From an uncultured Rothia sp. (GTDB taxonomy: Bacteria; Actinomycetota; Actinomycetes; Actinomycetales; Micrococcaceae): DNA of 64,000 nucleotides. The stretch's first letter is position 1. Every line of letters begins with the position of its first letter. Where the stretch lies: positions 3,038 through 67,037 of the forward strand of contig NZ_CAKAPD010000013.1 of NCBI RefSeq assembly GCF_916715725.1. Reading direction: 5' to 3'. Under the pieces are notes generated by a model. That model did not search any database, had not been told where the DNA came from, and saw only the letters and a list, made by a program, of their open reading frames with translations. The translations under genes and the position numbers were made by a program. Below, piece by piece: positions 7,651-16,630 of the stretch.

Positions 7651-9315
7651 GTGGCACGTAACGACGCCCGCTCAAGCGCAATCATGGCAGCAGGCACCCT
7701 CGTCTCGCGCATCCTCGGATTCGTCAAGACCATCCTGCTCACCGTAGCCATCGGCTCACTCTCAACCGTCGGCGACGTCTTCGAAACCGCCAACACCCTA
7801 CCCAACCTCATCTACGTCCTCGTAGCAGGCGGAGTGTTCAACGCAGTCCTCGTACCGCAAATCATCAAGGCAGCCAAAGCACAAGACGGCGGCGCACGAT
7901 ATATCTCCAAACTCGTCACCCTCACCGTCACCGCAATCGGCCTCATCACCCTTATCACCGTCGCCTGCGCCTGGCCCATCATCAGCATCATGGGCTCAGG
8001 ATGGAGTCCCGAACAACGACAGCTCGGCTTCATCTTCGCCCTCTGGTGCCTACCCCAAATCTTCTTCTACGGCCTCTACACCGTCATCGGACAGGTCCTC
8101 AACGCCAAAGACGCATTCGGCGCCTATATGTGGTCGCCCGTACTCAACAACGTCATCACCATCCTGTCGCTGATCCTGTTCATCTTCCTCTTCGGCGCAC
8201 AAACCCCCAACCCCAACCCGATTCACACCGTAGACAACTGGACCAACGCACAAACCCTCGTGCTCGCCGGTTCCTCCACCTTCGGCGTCATCATGCAGGC
8301 ACTCGTCCTGTTCATCCCCCTACGCAAACTCGGCCTGCGCCTCAAGCCCGACTTCGCATGGCGAGGCATCGGCCTGCGCGCAGCCTCCAAGCTCGCCGCC
8401 TGGACCCTCGCCTCCGGCATCATCTCCAACCTCGCATTCCTCTACATGACCAAGGTCGCCGCAGGCATCGTCGGTCAGCGCGAACACTACGCCGCCCTCG
8501 GCATCCAAATCCCCGGCCTGCAGGCACTCAACTACGCCTCCATGCTGTACATGCTCCCGCACGGTGTCATCGGCATCTCCATCGCCACCGTGCTCTTCAA
8601 CCGCATGAGCGCCTCCGCCATCGCCGACGACAGCGACAGCGTCATCTACGCACTCTCCCACGGCCTGCGCAACGCAGCCGTAGCCACCGTCTTCTGCATG
8701 GTCGCACTCATGGTACTCGCAGGCCCCGTCGCCGTACTCTTCAGCGGCGGCGACCCCATCGCAGCAACCATCATCGCCAAGCTCATCGTCATCACCGCGC
8801 TCGGCACCCCCACCCTCACCATCAACTACCTCTACAGCCGCGTACTCTACGCCCGCGAAGACGCACGCACCCCCTTCCGAATCCAGGTGTACTCCGCCAT
8901 CATCATGGTCATCATGAGCTTCGCAGCATCCCTGCTCGACGCCCAGTACACCGTGTACATGCTCGCGTTCATCTACCCGGTGCACAATATCCTGATCCTG
9001 TTCATCAGCCACCACATGGTCCGCCGCCGCCTCGGCTACTACGGCCAGCGCGGCATCGTCAGCACCTACGCCCGCACCACCCTCGCATCCCTCTTCGCCG
9101 GCGGAATCGCTGCCATTGCACTCTGGCTGCTCGGCGGCTACCAGCTCGACGGATTCGCCTGGGCATCTAAGCTCACCGCAATCATCACCCTCGCCGTATG
9201 CGGCACCGTCATGGGACTGGCATACCTCGCCGGTATACAAATCTTCCGCGTCAAGGAAGCCAACGCACTACTGGCACCCCTCACCTCCAAACTTGAGCGT
9301 TTTGCCCGCCGCTAA
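7651..9315 (+). CDS. murJ: Lipid II flippase MurJ (MviN family)
   Basis: 554 residues with about 14 transmembrane segments. The opening RSSAIMAAGTLVSRILGFVK is the MurJ signature, followed by GDVFETANTLPNLIYVLVAGG. MurJ flips the peptidoglycan precursor lipid II across the membrane. The start is GTG at 7651 with an AGGAG site. It ends shortly after the last helix: the cytoplasmic pseudokinase tail fused to the mycobacterial MviN is absent. The next gene (9511) carries a kinase-like start and may be its unlinked counterpart. Confidence 0.93.
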   Translation: MARNDARSSAIMAAGTLVSRILGFVKTILLTVAIGSLSTVGDVFETANTLPNLIYVLVAGGVFNAVLVPQIIKAAKAQDGGARYISKLVTLTVTAIGLITLITVACAWPIISIMGSGWSPEQRQLGFIFALWCLPQIFFYGLYTVIGQVLNAKDAFGAYMWSPVLNNVITILSLILFIFLFGAQTPNPNPIHTVDNWTNAQTLVLAGSSTFGVIMQALVLFIPLRKLGLRLKPDFAWRGIGLRAASKLAAWTLASGIISNLAFLYMTKVAAGIVGQREHYAALGIQIPGLQALNYASMLYMLPHGVIGISIATVLFNRMSASAIADDSDSVIYALSHGLRNAAVATVFCMVALMVLAGPVAVLFSGGDPIAATIIAKLIVITALGTPTLTINYLYSRVLYAREDARTPFRIQVYSAIIMVIMSFAASLLDAQYTVYMLAFIYPVHNILILFISHHMVRRRLGYYGQRGIVSTYARTTLASLFAGGIAAIALWLLGGYQLDGFAWASKLTAIITLAVCGTVMGLAYLAGIQIFRVKEANALLAPLTSKLERFARR

Positions 9316-9510
9316 AGCAGCACACAACGCCCAACCCGGGTAGCTGCCCGTGCACCCACCGCACCCCACACCGGGCCCGCAGAGGACACAGGCAGCCACC
9401 CGGACGCCACAAACTATCACTCAGCCCCAGCATCCTTCAATGCCGGGTAGAATCTAATAGTCAGGGCCCGCCACACGGCAGGCACTATGAAACCACCTCG
9501 GGAGAACACG

Positions 9511-10701
9511 TTGTCGCAACAGATTCCGGTCGGATCGGTCCTCGGAGGCCGCTACGAGATCACCGCACACATCATCATTACGGCAGAATCCGACATGGTG
9601 CTTGAAGGCACCGACCAGATTCTCAACCGTAAGGTCTCGGTCGTCGTCGCATCGCCCAGCCGCAGCGCACTGCTGGAAGCAAACTCCCGCGCGCTCGCAA
9701 CCAACGCACGCGGCAACATCCAGATCCTCGACCTGGGCATCACCCCCGAAGGCAGCCGCTACCTCGTCACCTCCCACACCCGCCCCGACACCCTGCTGGA
9801 CACCCTGCTGGTCGAAAACCACGCACTCTCCAACGCAGAAGACGCGCTGGGCACCGAAATCTTCGGCGACTCCGAAAGCGGCAGCTCCCCCAACACCTAC
9901 GAGAAGGTCTCCACCTCCACCGCCAACCAGGAGAGCATCACCGCCGCCAAGAACTGGAATGCATCCGACGGCACCGCCGTCACCGCGTACTCCGAACCCA
10001 CCAGCATCTACGAAGATGACGAAGACGAAGAAGACGGCAGCCGCGGCACCTGGGCCGTCGCCCTGGCAGCAGTCCTGCTGCTCGTCATCGTCGCAGGCGG
10101 TATCCTCACCTCCCTGGGCGCAATCGGCTCCAACCAGGCAGCCGCACCGCACACCCCCAAGTCCTCTATGTCCGCCTCCGAATCGGCTGCGGCAAACGCC
10201 AGCGCATCGGCATCCCCGACCGCTAAGGCATCGAACGCACCGGCGAAGATCGCGTCCGTGGCTCGCTTCGTGCCCTCGAACCCCACGTTCATGAACGACA
10301 TGGACACCCTCATCCCGAACCTGACCGACGGTAACGCCAACACCGCATGGATCAGCTACGGCTTCGGCACCGCCAACTACGCCGGCACCATCAAGGAATT
10401 CGGCCTGGCACTGAAGTTGCAGACCCCCACCGTCGTCTCCAAGCTGACCATCCAGCAGAACACCGGCACCGGCGGCTCCTTCACCGTCTACACCAACAGC
10501 TCTGCATCCCTGGACGGTGCGGTTGAGGTCGGCAAGGGCACCTTCGAAGGCAAGGATGCAGTCGTCACCCTGGACACCTCCAAGCAGAGCGCAGAAAAGG
10601 GCGCCTACGTGATCATCGTGGTCAACGAGCTGCCCCGCCTCTCCCTGCCGATTGGAACGTGGAATTACGGTCTGCGCATCAACGAAATCAAGGTGGACTA
10701 A
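9511..10701 (+). CDS. Membrane-anchored pseudokinase-like protein with an extracellular discoidin-like domain
   Basis: About 396 residues. A TTG at 9511 behind GGGAG gives the start MSQQIPVGSVLGGRYEI, which resembles the glycine loop of bacterial Ser/Thr kinases. The region where kinases have VAIK reads VSVVVAS, and no HRD or DFG is seen, so catalysis is unlikely. Then come an acidic segment (EDDEDEEDGS), one transmembrane helix (about 180-203, VALAAVLLLVIVAGGIL), an Ala/Ser-rich stalk, and a C-terminal beta domain (about 245-396) resembling F5/8 type C (discoidin). An in-frame ATG at 9487 lacks a ribosome-binding site. TAGAAT at 9448-9453 is a likely -10. Position between murJ and trxB matches genes for cell-wall regulation in relatives; that role is inferred. 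Confidence 0.7.
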   Translation: MSQQIPVGSVLGGRYEITAHIIITAESDMVLEGTDQILNRKVSVVVASPSRSALLEANSRALATNARGNIQILDLGITPEGSRYLVTSHTRPDTLLDTLLVENHALSNAEDALGTEIFGDSESGSSPNTYEKVSTSTANQESITAAKNWNASDGTAVTAYSEPTSIYEDDEDEEDGSRGTWAVALAAVLLLVIVAGGILTSLGAIGSNQAAAPHTPKSSMSASESAAANASASASPTAKASNAPAKIASVARFVPSNPTFMNDMDTLIPNLTDGNANTAWISYGFGTANYAGTIKEFGLALKLQTPTVVSKLTIQQNTGTGGSFTVYTNSSASLDGAVEVGKGTFEGKDAVVTLDTSKQSAEKGAYVIIVVNELPRLSLPIGTWNYGLRINEIKVD

Positions 10702-10746
10702 TCAACCCATAACGCGACGCCGACAGTGCGCTCGCACCCCAGACAT

Positions 10747-10792
10747 AAGGGCGGGGCTTCTGAACTCAACGGTTCAGAAGCCCCGCCCTTTT
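10747..10792 (+). terminator. Strong terminator upstream of trxB
   Basis: A 19-bp near-perfect stem (AAGGGCGGGGCTTCTGAAC) with a five-base loop, followed by TTTT. It ends the murJ/pseudokinase transcript. Confidence 0.9.
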
Positions 10793-10946
10793 GATGTCTA
10801 TTTATGACTCTTTATGGCAGGGTAGCTACTCAAAGATTCACAGTGGGCGGAGTATCTAGATAAGGGTCCCCAAAAAATGGAATAATCGAGGATAAAGCCC
10901 TGTTATAGGGGCAGAACGAAAGACCTACAACGGAAAGATATATCCG

Positions 10947-11981
10947 ATGACTGAGAATCTGGGAGGCCTCTTCGGAGGCTCCGCCCTGGGCAACCTGAAC
11001 CTCGCGTCCGCACCCGCCACCAAAGCCGCACCGGCTGCCGAGGTTGAGGCCGACGCAACCGTCCACAACGTCATTATTGTGGGCTCCGGTCCCGCCGGCT
11101 ACACCGCCGCAATCTACGCGGCACGCGCCGAGCTGAAGCCCGTCCTCTTCGCCAGCTCCCTGGCACCCGGAGGCTCCCTCATGAACACCACCGAGGTGGA
11201 GAACTTCCCCGGCTTCATTCAGGGCATCCAGGGCCCCGAGCTGATGGAAAACATCGGCCAGCAGGCTGAGCGTTTCGGTACGGACATCCGCTACCAGGAC
11301 GTAGAAAAGGTCGAACTCACCGGCGACGTGAAGAAGGTCTACACCGCAGACGGCGCCGTTCACCTGGCGAAGACCGTCATCATGACCACCGGTTCTCAGG
11401 TCCGTAAGCTCAACATCGAGGGCGAAGACCGACTCTCCGGTTACGGCGTATCCTGGTGCGCAACCTGCGATGGCTTCTTCTTCAAGGACAAGGAAATTGC
11501 AGTGGTCGGCGGTGGCGACTCCGCACTGGAGGAGGCACTGTTCCTGACGACCTTCGCATCCAAGGTGTACCTGGTGCACCGCCGCGACTCTTTCCGTGCT
11601 TCGGAAATCATGCAGACCCGCGTGTTCAACAACCCGAAGATTGAGGTTGTATGGGATTCGGCTGTCACCGCCGTTCACGGCGAGAGCAACCTCGAGTCGA
11701 TCACCCTGACCAACACCAAGGACGGTTCTGAGCGTCAGCTGGCTGTTCAGGGCCTGTTCATCGCTATTGGCTCCGATCCTCGCGTGGAACTGGTACGTGA
11801 CCAGCTGGAGATTACCGAGAACCACACCATCGCGGTTCAGGGTCGTTCTTCGAAGACTTCCGTTCCCGGCGTTTTCGCTGCCGGCGACGTGATTGACCCG
11901 ACCTACCGCCAGGCAATTATTGCCGCTGGTTCCGGTGCTGTTGCCGCTCTGGACGCGCAGCACTACCTCGAAAACCTCTAA
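10947..11981 (+). CDS. trxB: Thioredoxin reductase
   Basis: 344 residues. FAD-binding motif IIVGSGPAGYTAAIYAARA near residue 47, redox disulfide WCATCDG near 170, NADPH motif AVVGGGDSALEEALFL just after, and a C-terminal FAD motif VFAAGDVIDPTYRQA. It transfers electrons from NADPH to thioredoxin. The first 40 residues (Ala/Pro-rich) are an extension not usual in the family; no better internal start is seen. It is followed by trxA after 54 bases, the common trxB-trxA pair. Confidence 0.96.
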   Translation: MTENLGGLFGGSALGNLNLASAPATKAAPAAEVEADATVHNVIIVGSGPAGYTAAIYAARAELKPVLFASSLAPGGSLMNTTEVENFPGFIQGIQGPELMENIGQQAERFGTDIRYQDVEKVELTGDVKKVYTADGAVHLAKTVIMTTGSQVRKLNIEGEDRLSGYGVSWCATCDGFFFKDKEIAVVGGGDSALEEALFLTTFASKVYLVHRRDSFRASEIMQTRVFNNPKIEVVWDSAVTAVHGESNLESITLTNTKDGSERQLAVQGLFIAIGSDPRVELVRDQLEITENHTIAVQGRSSKTSVPGVFAAGDVIDPTYRQAIIAAGSGAVAALDAQHYLENL

Positions 11982-12035
11982 AACTATTCGTATTATTCAC
12001 AGGGGAATCCACCCCGTGTCAGAAAGGAGCACTCC

Positions 12036-12362
12036 GTGAGCAGTGCACAGCAGGCAACTGATGCCACTTTTGACGAACTGGTTCTGAAGAACGACAAGCC
12101 CGTTATCGTGGACTTCTGGGCTGAATGGTGCGGCCCCTGCCGCATGGTTGGTCCCGTGATTGACGAGATCGCTGGCGAGTACGCAGGCCAGGTCGACGTG
12201 ATCAAGGTGGATGTTGAGGCAAATGGCGATACCGCCATGAAGTACGGCATTACCTCTATTCCCGCCATCTACCTTTTCAAGGGTGGCGAGGTCGTCAAGA
12301 AGACCGTAGGCGCTAAGACGAAGCCCGCTCTGCTGGCCGAGTTCTCCGAGCACCTGGGCTAA
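12036..12362 (+). CDS. trxA: Thioredoxin
   Basis: 108 residues with the active site WAEWCGPCRMVGPV at about 30 and the cis-proline segment SIPAIYLFKGGE. Cytosolic disulfide reductase recycled by TrxB, encoded just upstream. Start is GTG at 12036 behind AAAGGAG. It ends at a hairpin that contains a parS site. Confidence 0.97.
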   Translation: MSSAQQATDATFDELVLKNDKPVIVDFWAEWCGPCRMVGPVIDEIAGEYAGQVDVIKVDVEANGDTAMKYGITSIPAIYLFKGGEVVKKTVGAKTKPALLAEFSEHLG

Positions 12363-12385
12363 TCTTTCGAGCAGCTAGAGAAAAA

Positions 12386-12426
12386 CCCTCGGTGATGTTT
12401 CACGTGAAACATTACCGAGGGTTTTT
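12386..12426. terminator. Bidirectional trxA/parB terminator built around a parS palindrome
   Basis: The stem pairs CCCTCGGT at the base with ACCGAGGG, and the entire tip is the 16-bp parS palindrome. TTTTTT follows on the plus strand and AAAAA precedes it for the minus strand. It lies between the convergent trxA and parB. Confidence 0.85.
12396..12411. promoter_or_regulatory. parS: parS centromere site 2
   Basis: Perfect TGTTTCACGTGAAACA, forming the upper stem of the trxA/parB terminator hairpin. Confidence 0.95.
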
Positions 12427-12474
12427 TGTATATACAACTGATTTCAGTTGCTAAATATTGTTTTACGCGAAAAT

Positions 12475-13773
12475 TTAGCCCGAGAAATCAGAATCCAAAA
12501 CGCGGATGATACGGTTCAGATCCTCAACATTTGCAAATTCGATGGTCATCTTACCCTTGCGAGCACCCAGCGAAATCTTCACCGAAGTATCGAGCTTGTC
12601 AGCAAAAGCCTCCGCAATATAGTCCAGGCGCTCACGGTGCTTCTGAGGCTGAGGAGCCTTACGCTCCTTCACCTCCGTGGCGCCGGATGCGTGGTTCACC
12701 AACTCCTCGGTTGCACGAACCGACAGGCCCTCATTCACAATCTTCTGTGCGAGAGTCTCAATCTGCGCCTGATCAGTCAAAGCCAGCAGAGCACGAGCGT
12801 GGCCTGCCGAGAGAATACCCGCCGCAACGCGACGCTGGACCAGAGCCGGCAACTTCAGCAGACGAATCGTGTTCGAAATCTGGGGGCGAGAACGACCAAT
12901 GCGCTTAGCCAGCTGCTCCTGAGTAGTATCGAACTCCTCCATGAGCTGCTGGTATGCCGCTGCCTCTTCAATGGGGTTCAGCTGACTACGGTGCAGGTTC
13001 TCCAACAGGGCATCACGGAGCAGATCGCCGTCTTCAGTCTCACGAACGATCGCGGGGATGGTGCTCAGACCAGCCGCCTGGGTCGCACGCCAGCGGCGCT
13101 CACCCATCACCAGCTCATACTTTTCGGCACCGTTTTCGCGCGAGGGACGCACAACGATCGGCTGCAGAACGCCAATCTCACGCACCGAGTGGATGAGCTC
13201 CTCCATGTCCTGCTCATCAAAATCGGTTCGGGGCTGCTTACGGTTCGGGTGGATATCGCGAACATTCAACTCGGCAAACTGGGCACCGGGAACCGGAACC
13301 AGGCCGTTCTGTTCTTCAGATGCAGACTGCGGGGTGGAGACATCTTCACCAAAGAAAAAGTCCACCGGGCGGCGAGTCAGAGTGGTGTTGCGCAGAGCCG
13401 CACCCATATCCACGCGGGACTTCTTCTTCGATGTTTCACGTGAAACATCCTGCGAGGAGGCGGGGGCTTCCACCTTTTCCTCTACCTTCTCAGCGGGAGC
13501 AGGCTTTTCCTGAGCGGGTGCAGAGTCAGCAGGCTTAGCTTCTACAGCCTCGGTCTTAGTGCTCTTGCGGTGCTTCTCGGGCTTGGCCTCGTGAGCCATT
13601 TCGAAGAGACCGTCAGTTATCGGCTCTTCAATCGGAGCAGAGATCTTCTTGGGTGCAGTCTTTGCTGCAGCAGTATTTTCGGTCGCCTTCGCCTCAGCAT
13701 TACCAGAATTCTTCGTACTCTGAGGGATCAGTGCCCCCAGGCCACGACCCAAGCCGCGTCGCTTTTCAGCCAT
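12475..13773 (-). CDS. parB: Chromosome-partitioning protein ParB (parS-binding CTPase)
   Basis: 432 residues, longer than usual owing to an Ala/Glu/Lys-rich N-terminal region (about 20-150). The ParB/Srx CTP-binding domain contains NRKQPRTDFDEQDMEELIHS and MGERRWRATQAAGL; the helix-turn-helix reads TQEQLAKRIGRSRPQISNTI. The C-terminal dimerisation domain ends the protein. ParB loads at parS, spreads and partitions origins together with ParA. ATG with an AAGGAG site. A parS site lies inside its own coding sequence (13432-13447). A terminator separates parA from parB, so parB probably has its own promoter within 13774-13947. Confidence 0.97.
   Translation of the reverse strand: MAEKRRGLGRGLGALIPQSTKNSGNAEAKATENTAAAKTAPKKISAPIEEPITDGLFEMAHEAKPEKHRKSTKTEAVEAKPADSAPAQEKPAPAEKVEEKVEAPASSQDVSRETSKKKSRVDMGAALRNTTLTRRPVDFFFGEDVSTPQSASEEQNGLVPVPGAQFAELNVRDIHPNRKQPRTDFDEQDMEELIHSVREIGVLQPIVVRPSRENGAEKYELVMGERRWRATQAAGLSTIPAIVRETEDGDLLRDALLENLHRSQLNPIEEAAAYQQLMEEFDTTQEQLAKRIGRSRPQISNTIRLLKLPALVQRRVAAGILSAGHARALLALTDQAQIETLAQKIVNEGLSVRATEELVNHASGATEVKERKAPQPQKHRERLDYIAEAFADKLDTSVKISLGARKGKMTIEFANVEDLNRIIRVLDSDFSG
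13432..13447. promoter_or_regulatory. parS: parS centromere site 3, inside parB
   Basis: Perfect TGTTTCACGTGAAACA within the parB coding sequence, translated on the minus strand as part of a CFTstart-free segment DVSRETS; a site in this position is a known arrangement in several actinobacteria. Confidence 0.95.
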
Positions 13774-13947
13774 CGTTACTCCTTAGGACTCCCGGACGAG
13801 CCCGCTCATTTTTTCTTCTTCATCTAGTGTAAACGAAATAAGCACTCGAGAGCAGGAGTGGAAACTGTGCGGCACACAATCCGCATTATTTTCAAAAATT
13901 AATGTTTTGAGGCTGTTTTTGAGGATTTTACCCAGAAAATACCGCAC

Positions 13948-13996
13948 AAAATGAGCCCTTTTGAATCATCAAAAGACAATTCAAAAGGGCTCATTT
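13948..13996 (-). terminator. Terminator between parA and parB
   Basis: A 16-bp perfect stem AAATGAGCCCTTTTGA with its complement, loop about 17 bases, directly after the parA stop codon (14010) on the minus strand. Confidence 0.8.
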
Positions 13997-14009
13997 CAAA
14001 AGATTTAGA

Positions 14010-14852
14010 TTATGCAGATCGGCGTGAGAGTTCCTGTGCCGCCTCACGGTAGGCGCGAGCGCCGGTCGACGACGAGTCGTAGGTGATGACGGTCTGCTGG
14101 TAGCTGGGGGCCTCAGAGATACGCACCGAGCGAGGAATCTTCACACCCAGGGTCTCCTCCGGGAAGTGCTCACGCACCTCCTCCGCCACCTGGAACGCCA
14201 GGTTGGTGCGGGCATCGTACATGGTCAGCAGAATCGTGCTGATGCGCAGCTTAGAGTTCAGATGCTTCTGAATCATCTGAATATTCTTCAGCAGCTGACT
14301 CAGACCTTCCAGTGCATAGTACTCGCACTGAATCGGAATCAGGATCTCTTCTGCCGCGACGAAAGCGTTGACGGTCAGCAGGCCGAGGCTCGGCGGGCAG
14401 TCAATGAAAACGTAATCCAGGCGTTCCATGCCCTGCTTCTCGCGCCACTCGGTGTAGTCCATCAGCGCGTTCTTGAGGCGGGTCTCGCGAGCCACCAGGG
14501 AGACCAGTTCGATCTCCGCGCCCGCAAGGTCGATATTGGCGGGGGCGCAGAACAGGCCGGGCATATCGGGGCATTCCTGAACAATTTCAGAAAGCGGCTT
14601 ATCCTCAATCAGGACGTTGTAGACACTGGGAACATCCACGCCATGCTCAATGCCCAGCGCGGTCGAGGCGTTACCCTGCGGATCGTTATCGATGACCAGG
14701 ACATTGAGTCCAGCCTCCGCGAGCGCAGCGGCGAGGTTCACGGCGGTGCTGGTTTTACCCACGCCGCCCTTCTGGTTCGACACGGTGAAGACACGCGTAT
14801 GCACAGGCTTGGGGAGCAAATCTGCAACAGATTTCTGAGCTTGAGGAGTCAT
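14010..14852 (-). CDS. parA: Chromosome-partitioning ATPase ParA (Soj)
   Basis: 280 residues. Deviant Walker A motif SNQKGGVGKTSTAVNLA near residue 26, Walker A' NVLVIDNDPQGNASTALG, and Walker B YVFIDCPPSLGLLTVNA. ParA forms ATP-dependent dimers on the nucleoid and moves ParB-parS complexes. ATG at 14852 with an AAGG site. Two parS sites lie 140-200 bases upstream of the start. It is unlinked in transcription from parB by a terminator. Confidence 0.96.
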   Translation of the reverse strand: MTPQAQKSVADLLPKPVHTRVFTVSNQKGGVGKTSTAVNLAAALAEAGLNVLVIDNDPQGNASTALGIEHGVDVPSVYNVLIEDKPLSEIVQECPDMPGLFCAPANIDLAGAEIELVSLVARETRLKNALMDYTEWREKQGMERLDYVFIDCPPSLGLLTVNAFVAAEEILIPIQCEYYALEGLSQLLKNIQMIQKHLNSKLRISTILLTMYDARTNLAFQVAEEVREHFPEETLGVKIPRSVRISEAPSYQQTVITYDSSSTGARAYREAAQELSRRSA

Positions 14853-14988
14853 CGGGTGCCTTCCATATTCCGGGTGGTGTGTCTACGGTGATGCTTCTTC
14901 TGGTGCCTCGCCTGGCGTGATGTTCTGAAATATTCACATGCGAGGAGGGTCTACTTCCCCGCTCCCCTGCCGCTACCTATTCCCGGCA

Positions 14989-15004
14989 TGTTTCACGTGA
15001 AACA
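14989..15004. promoter_or_regulatory. parS: parS centromere site 4
   Basis: Perfect TGTTTCACGTGAAACA upstream of parA. Confidence 0.95.
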
Positions 15005-15031
15005 TACTCCGTAAGGTGCTGAAGCCTGCAA

Positions 15032-15047
15032 TGTTTCACGTGAAACA
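15032..15047. promoter_or_regulatory. parS: parS centromere site 5
   Basis: Perfect TGTTTCACGTGAAACA, 43 bases (about four helical turns) from site 4, so the two sites lie on nearly the same DNA face. Confidence 0.95.
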
Positions 15048-15238
15048 TTGGTGATGCCTGCCTGGTCTCTGAAGGACTCGGCGCCCTCACTGAACTATCA
15101 GGCTTTGATGCAGAAGAGTCTAAGGTTTCAATCCTTCCTTAAGGGTACCCGGCATCAGGTCAATACTCCACGCGAGAGGTCATTCTATGTACTCTGCGGA
15201 TACACACACTCAACATGCCCATCAAACCTGCGCACAAA

Positions 15239-15297
15239 AAATGGGCGGTACCGCACAAGCCAGCATATTCACTAGCTCATTGCGGTACCGCCCATTT
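15239..15297 (-). terminator. Terminator of the rnpA-yidD-yidC-jag-rsmG cluster
   Basis: Perfect 17-bp stem AAATGGGCGGTACCGCA with a 25-base loop just beyond the rsmG stop codon. Confidence 0.8.
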
Positions 15298-15309
15298 GAG
15301 ACGAAACCT

Positions 15310-15951
15310 TTAGAGACGAACTCGAACCACCGTCGTCGGCTCCTCCAGCAGATCGCCGCCGGCAGTGAGAATCTCAGTCTCACGCGCACCGTAGCGGTTC
15401 AGCTTCTTCTTCGCCTTAGTGATTTCCTCAGCGGCGCTACGACCCTTCAGAGCCAGCAGCTCGCCGGTGCCGCGCAGAATCGGCAGGGTGATGTCCAGCA
15501 GGCCCACCAGTGCGGACACAGCACGCGCAGTCACCACATCAGCCTCAACAGTGCCCACAGCCTGCTCAGCACGCGAACGCAGCACAGTCACGTTCTCCAG
15601 ACCCAGATCCTCGACAACCTCATTCAGCCAGATGACACGGCGTTCCAGAGGCTCAATCAGAGTCAGCTTCAAATCCGGGCGAGCAATCGCCAGGCACAGG
15701 CCGGGCAGGCCCGCACCCGAACCAACATCAGCCACCGAAGCGTTCGGAGCAATGTACTCCTGCACCACGGCACAGTTCAGCACGTGGCGAGCCCACAGGC
15801 GCGGCACCTCACGCGGACCAATCAGACCGCGCTCAATACCGGTCGTCGCCAGGTGCTGCACGTAGCGTTCCGCCAGGGGCAGACGCTCACCGAACACAGC
15901 CTCCGCAGCGGCGCGCTCACTCTCACTGAGAGTAACCATTGAAGTTTCCAT
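15310..15951 (-). CDS. rsmG: 16S rRNA (guanine-N7)-methyltransferase RsmG (GidB)
   Basis: 213 residues. SAM motif VADVGSGAGLPGLCLAIARP at about residue 73 and PLERRVIWLNEVVEDLGLEN, both typical of RsmG, which methylates G527 in 16S rRNA. Loss is known to give low-level streptomycin resistance. Its ATG at 15951 lies one base after the jag stop codon, so the two are probably translationally coupled. Confidence 0.96.
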   Translation of the reverse strand: METSMVTLSESERAAAEAVFGERLPLAERYVQHLATTGIERGLIGPREVPRLWARHVLNCAVVQEYIAPNASVADVGSGAGLPGLCLAIARPDLKLTLIEPLERRVIWLNEVVEDLGLENVTVLRSRAEQAVGTVEADVVTARAVSALVGLLDITLPILRGTGELLALKGRSAAEEITKAKKKLNRYGARETEILTAGGDLLEEPTTVVRVRL

Positions 15952-15952
15952 A

Positions 15953-16519
15953 CTAGGCTCCTACCTCGGGAAGAGAAATCACCACGTGACGGCGAGGGCC
16001 CTCACCCTCAGACTCACTGTACAGACCAGCGGCAGCGACCACATCGTGCACGACCTTACGCTCGTACGGGCTCAGCGGCTTCAGGTGCTCATCACGACCG
16101 GTAGCACGCACCTTCTCAATCGCGTCAGCAGCGATCTTCTCCAGCTGCTCACGACGCTCAGCACGGTAACCGGCAACATCCAGAATCAGGCGGGAACGGG
16201 TGCCGTTACCAGCCAGGACGGAGAGACGCACCAGCTCCTGCAGTGCCTCCAGAACCTCGCCGTGGCGGCCGACCAGGTGGCGCAGTTCCTCATTGTCATC
16301 GTCGTCGTTGAAGACCGAAAGGTAGATGCGGTTATTGCGCACCTCAATATCAATATCGCCGTCCATATCGACAATATCGAGGAGCTCCTCGAGGTAATCA
16401 GCGGCGATATCGCCTTCCTCGTCGATGTCCTCAAAATCGTCTTCTTCGCCCTCAAGGGGCTCCTCTACCAGCTGCTCCTCAACGAGCTGCTCGTCCTCAT
16501 ATTCCATAGCTTCAGTCAC
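15953..16519 (-). CDS. jag: Jag/KhpB-type RNA-binding protein (KH and R3H domains)
   Basis: 188 residues. A very acidic N-terminal tail (to about residue 50) precedes a KH domain (NEELRHLVGRHGEVLEALQE) and an R3H domain (LSPYERKVVHDVVAAAGLYS, then GEGPRRHVVIS). Jag homologues bind RNA and affect cell division and envelope processes. Start is GTG at 16519 behind GAGG. Encoded between yidC and rsmG as in most Gram-positive bacteria. Confidence 0.94.
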   Translation of the reverse strand: MTEAMEYEDEQLVEEQLVEEPLEGEEDDFEDIDEEGDIAADYLEELLDIVDMDGDIDIEVRNNRIYLSVFNDDDDNEELRHLVGRHGEVLEALQELVRLSVLAGNGTRSRLILDVAGYRAERREQLEKIAADAIEKVRATGRDEHLKPLSPYERKVVHDVVAAAGLYSESEGEGPRRHVVISLPEVGA

Positions 16520-16577
16520 AATAATCCTCAGGGTGTTCGGAGGGGTGTCCTAGGGGTAAAAAGTATCTCATACACGG

Positions 16578-16613
16578 CGCCGGGCCCGCGCCACACGTGG
16601 CGAGAACCCGGCC
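16578..16613 (-). terminator. Hairpin between yidC and jag
   Basis: GCCGGG ... CCCGGC outer stem with an inner CGCCAC/GTGGCG stem; no U-run, so it may attenuate or protect mRNA rather than terminate. Confidence 0.4.
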
Positions 16614-16630
16614 CGAATCACGGAAGAAAA

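Larger units (their letters stand above)
14853..15309. other. Intergenic region upstream of parA with two parS sites
   Basis: No gene is supported here. It holds two perfect parS palindromes 43 bases apart, the parA promoter region and the terminator downstream of rsmG. Confidence 0.7.

Noticed and set aside
8001..9170. A 389-codon plus-strand frame over murJ
   Set aside because: Arg/His/Pro-rich shadow of murJ in another frame.
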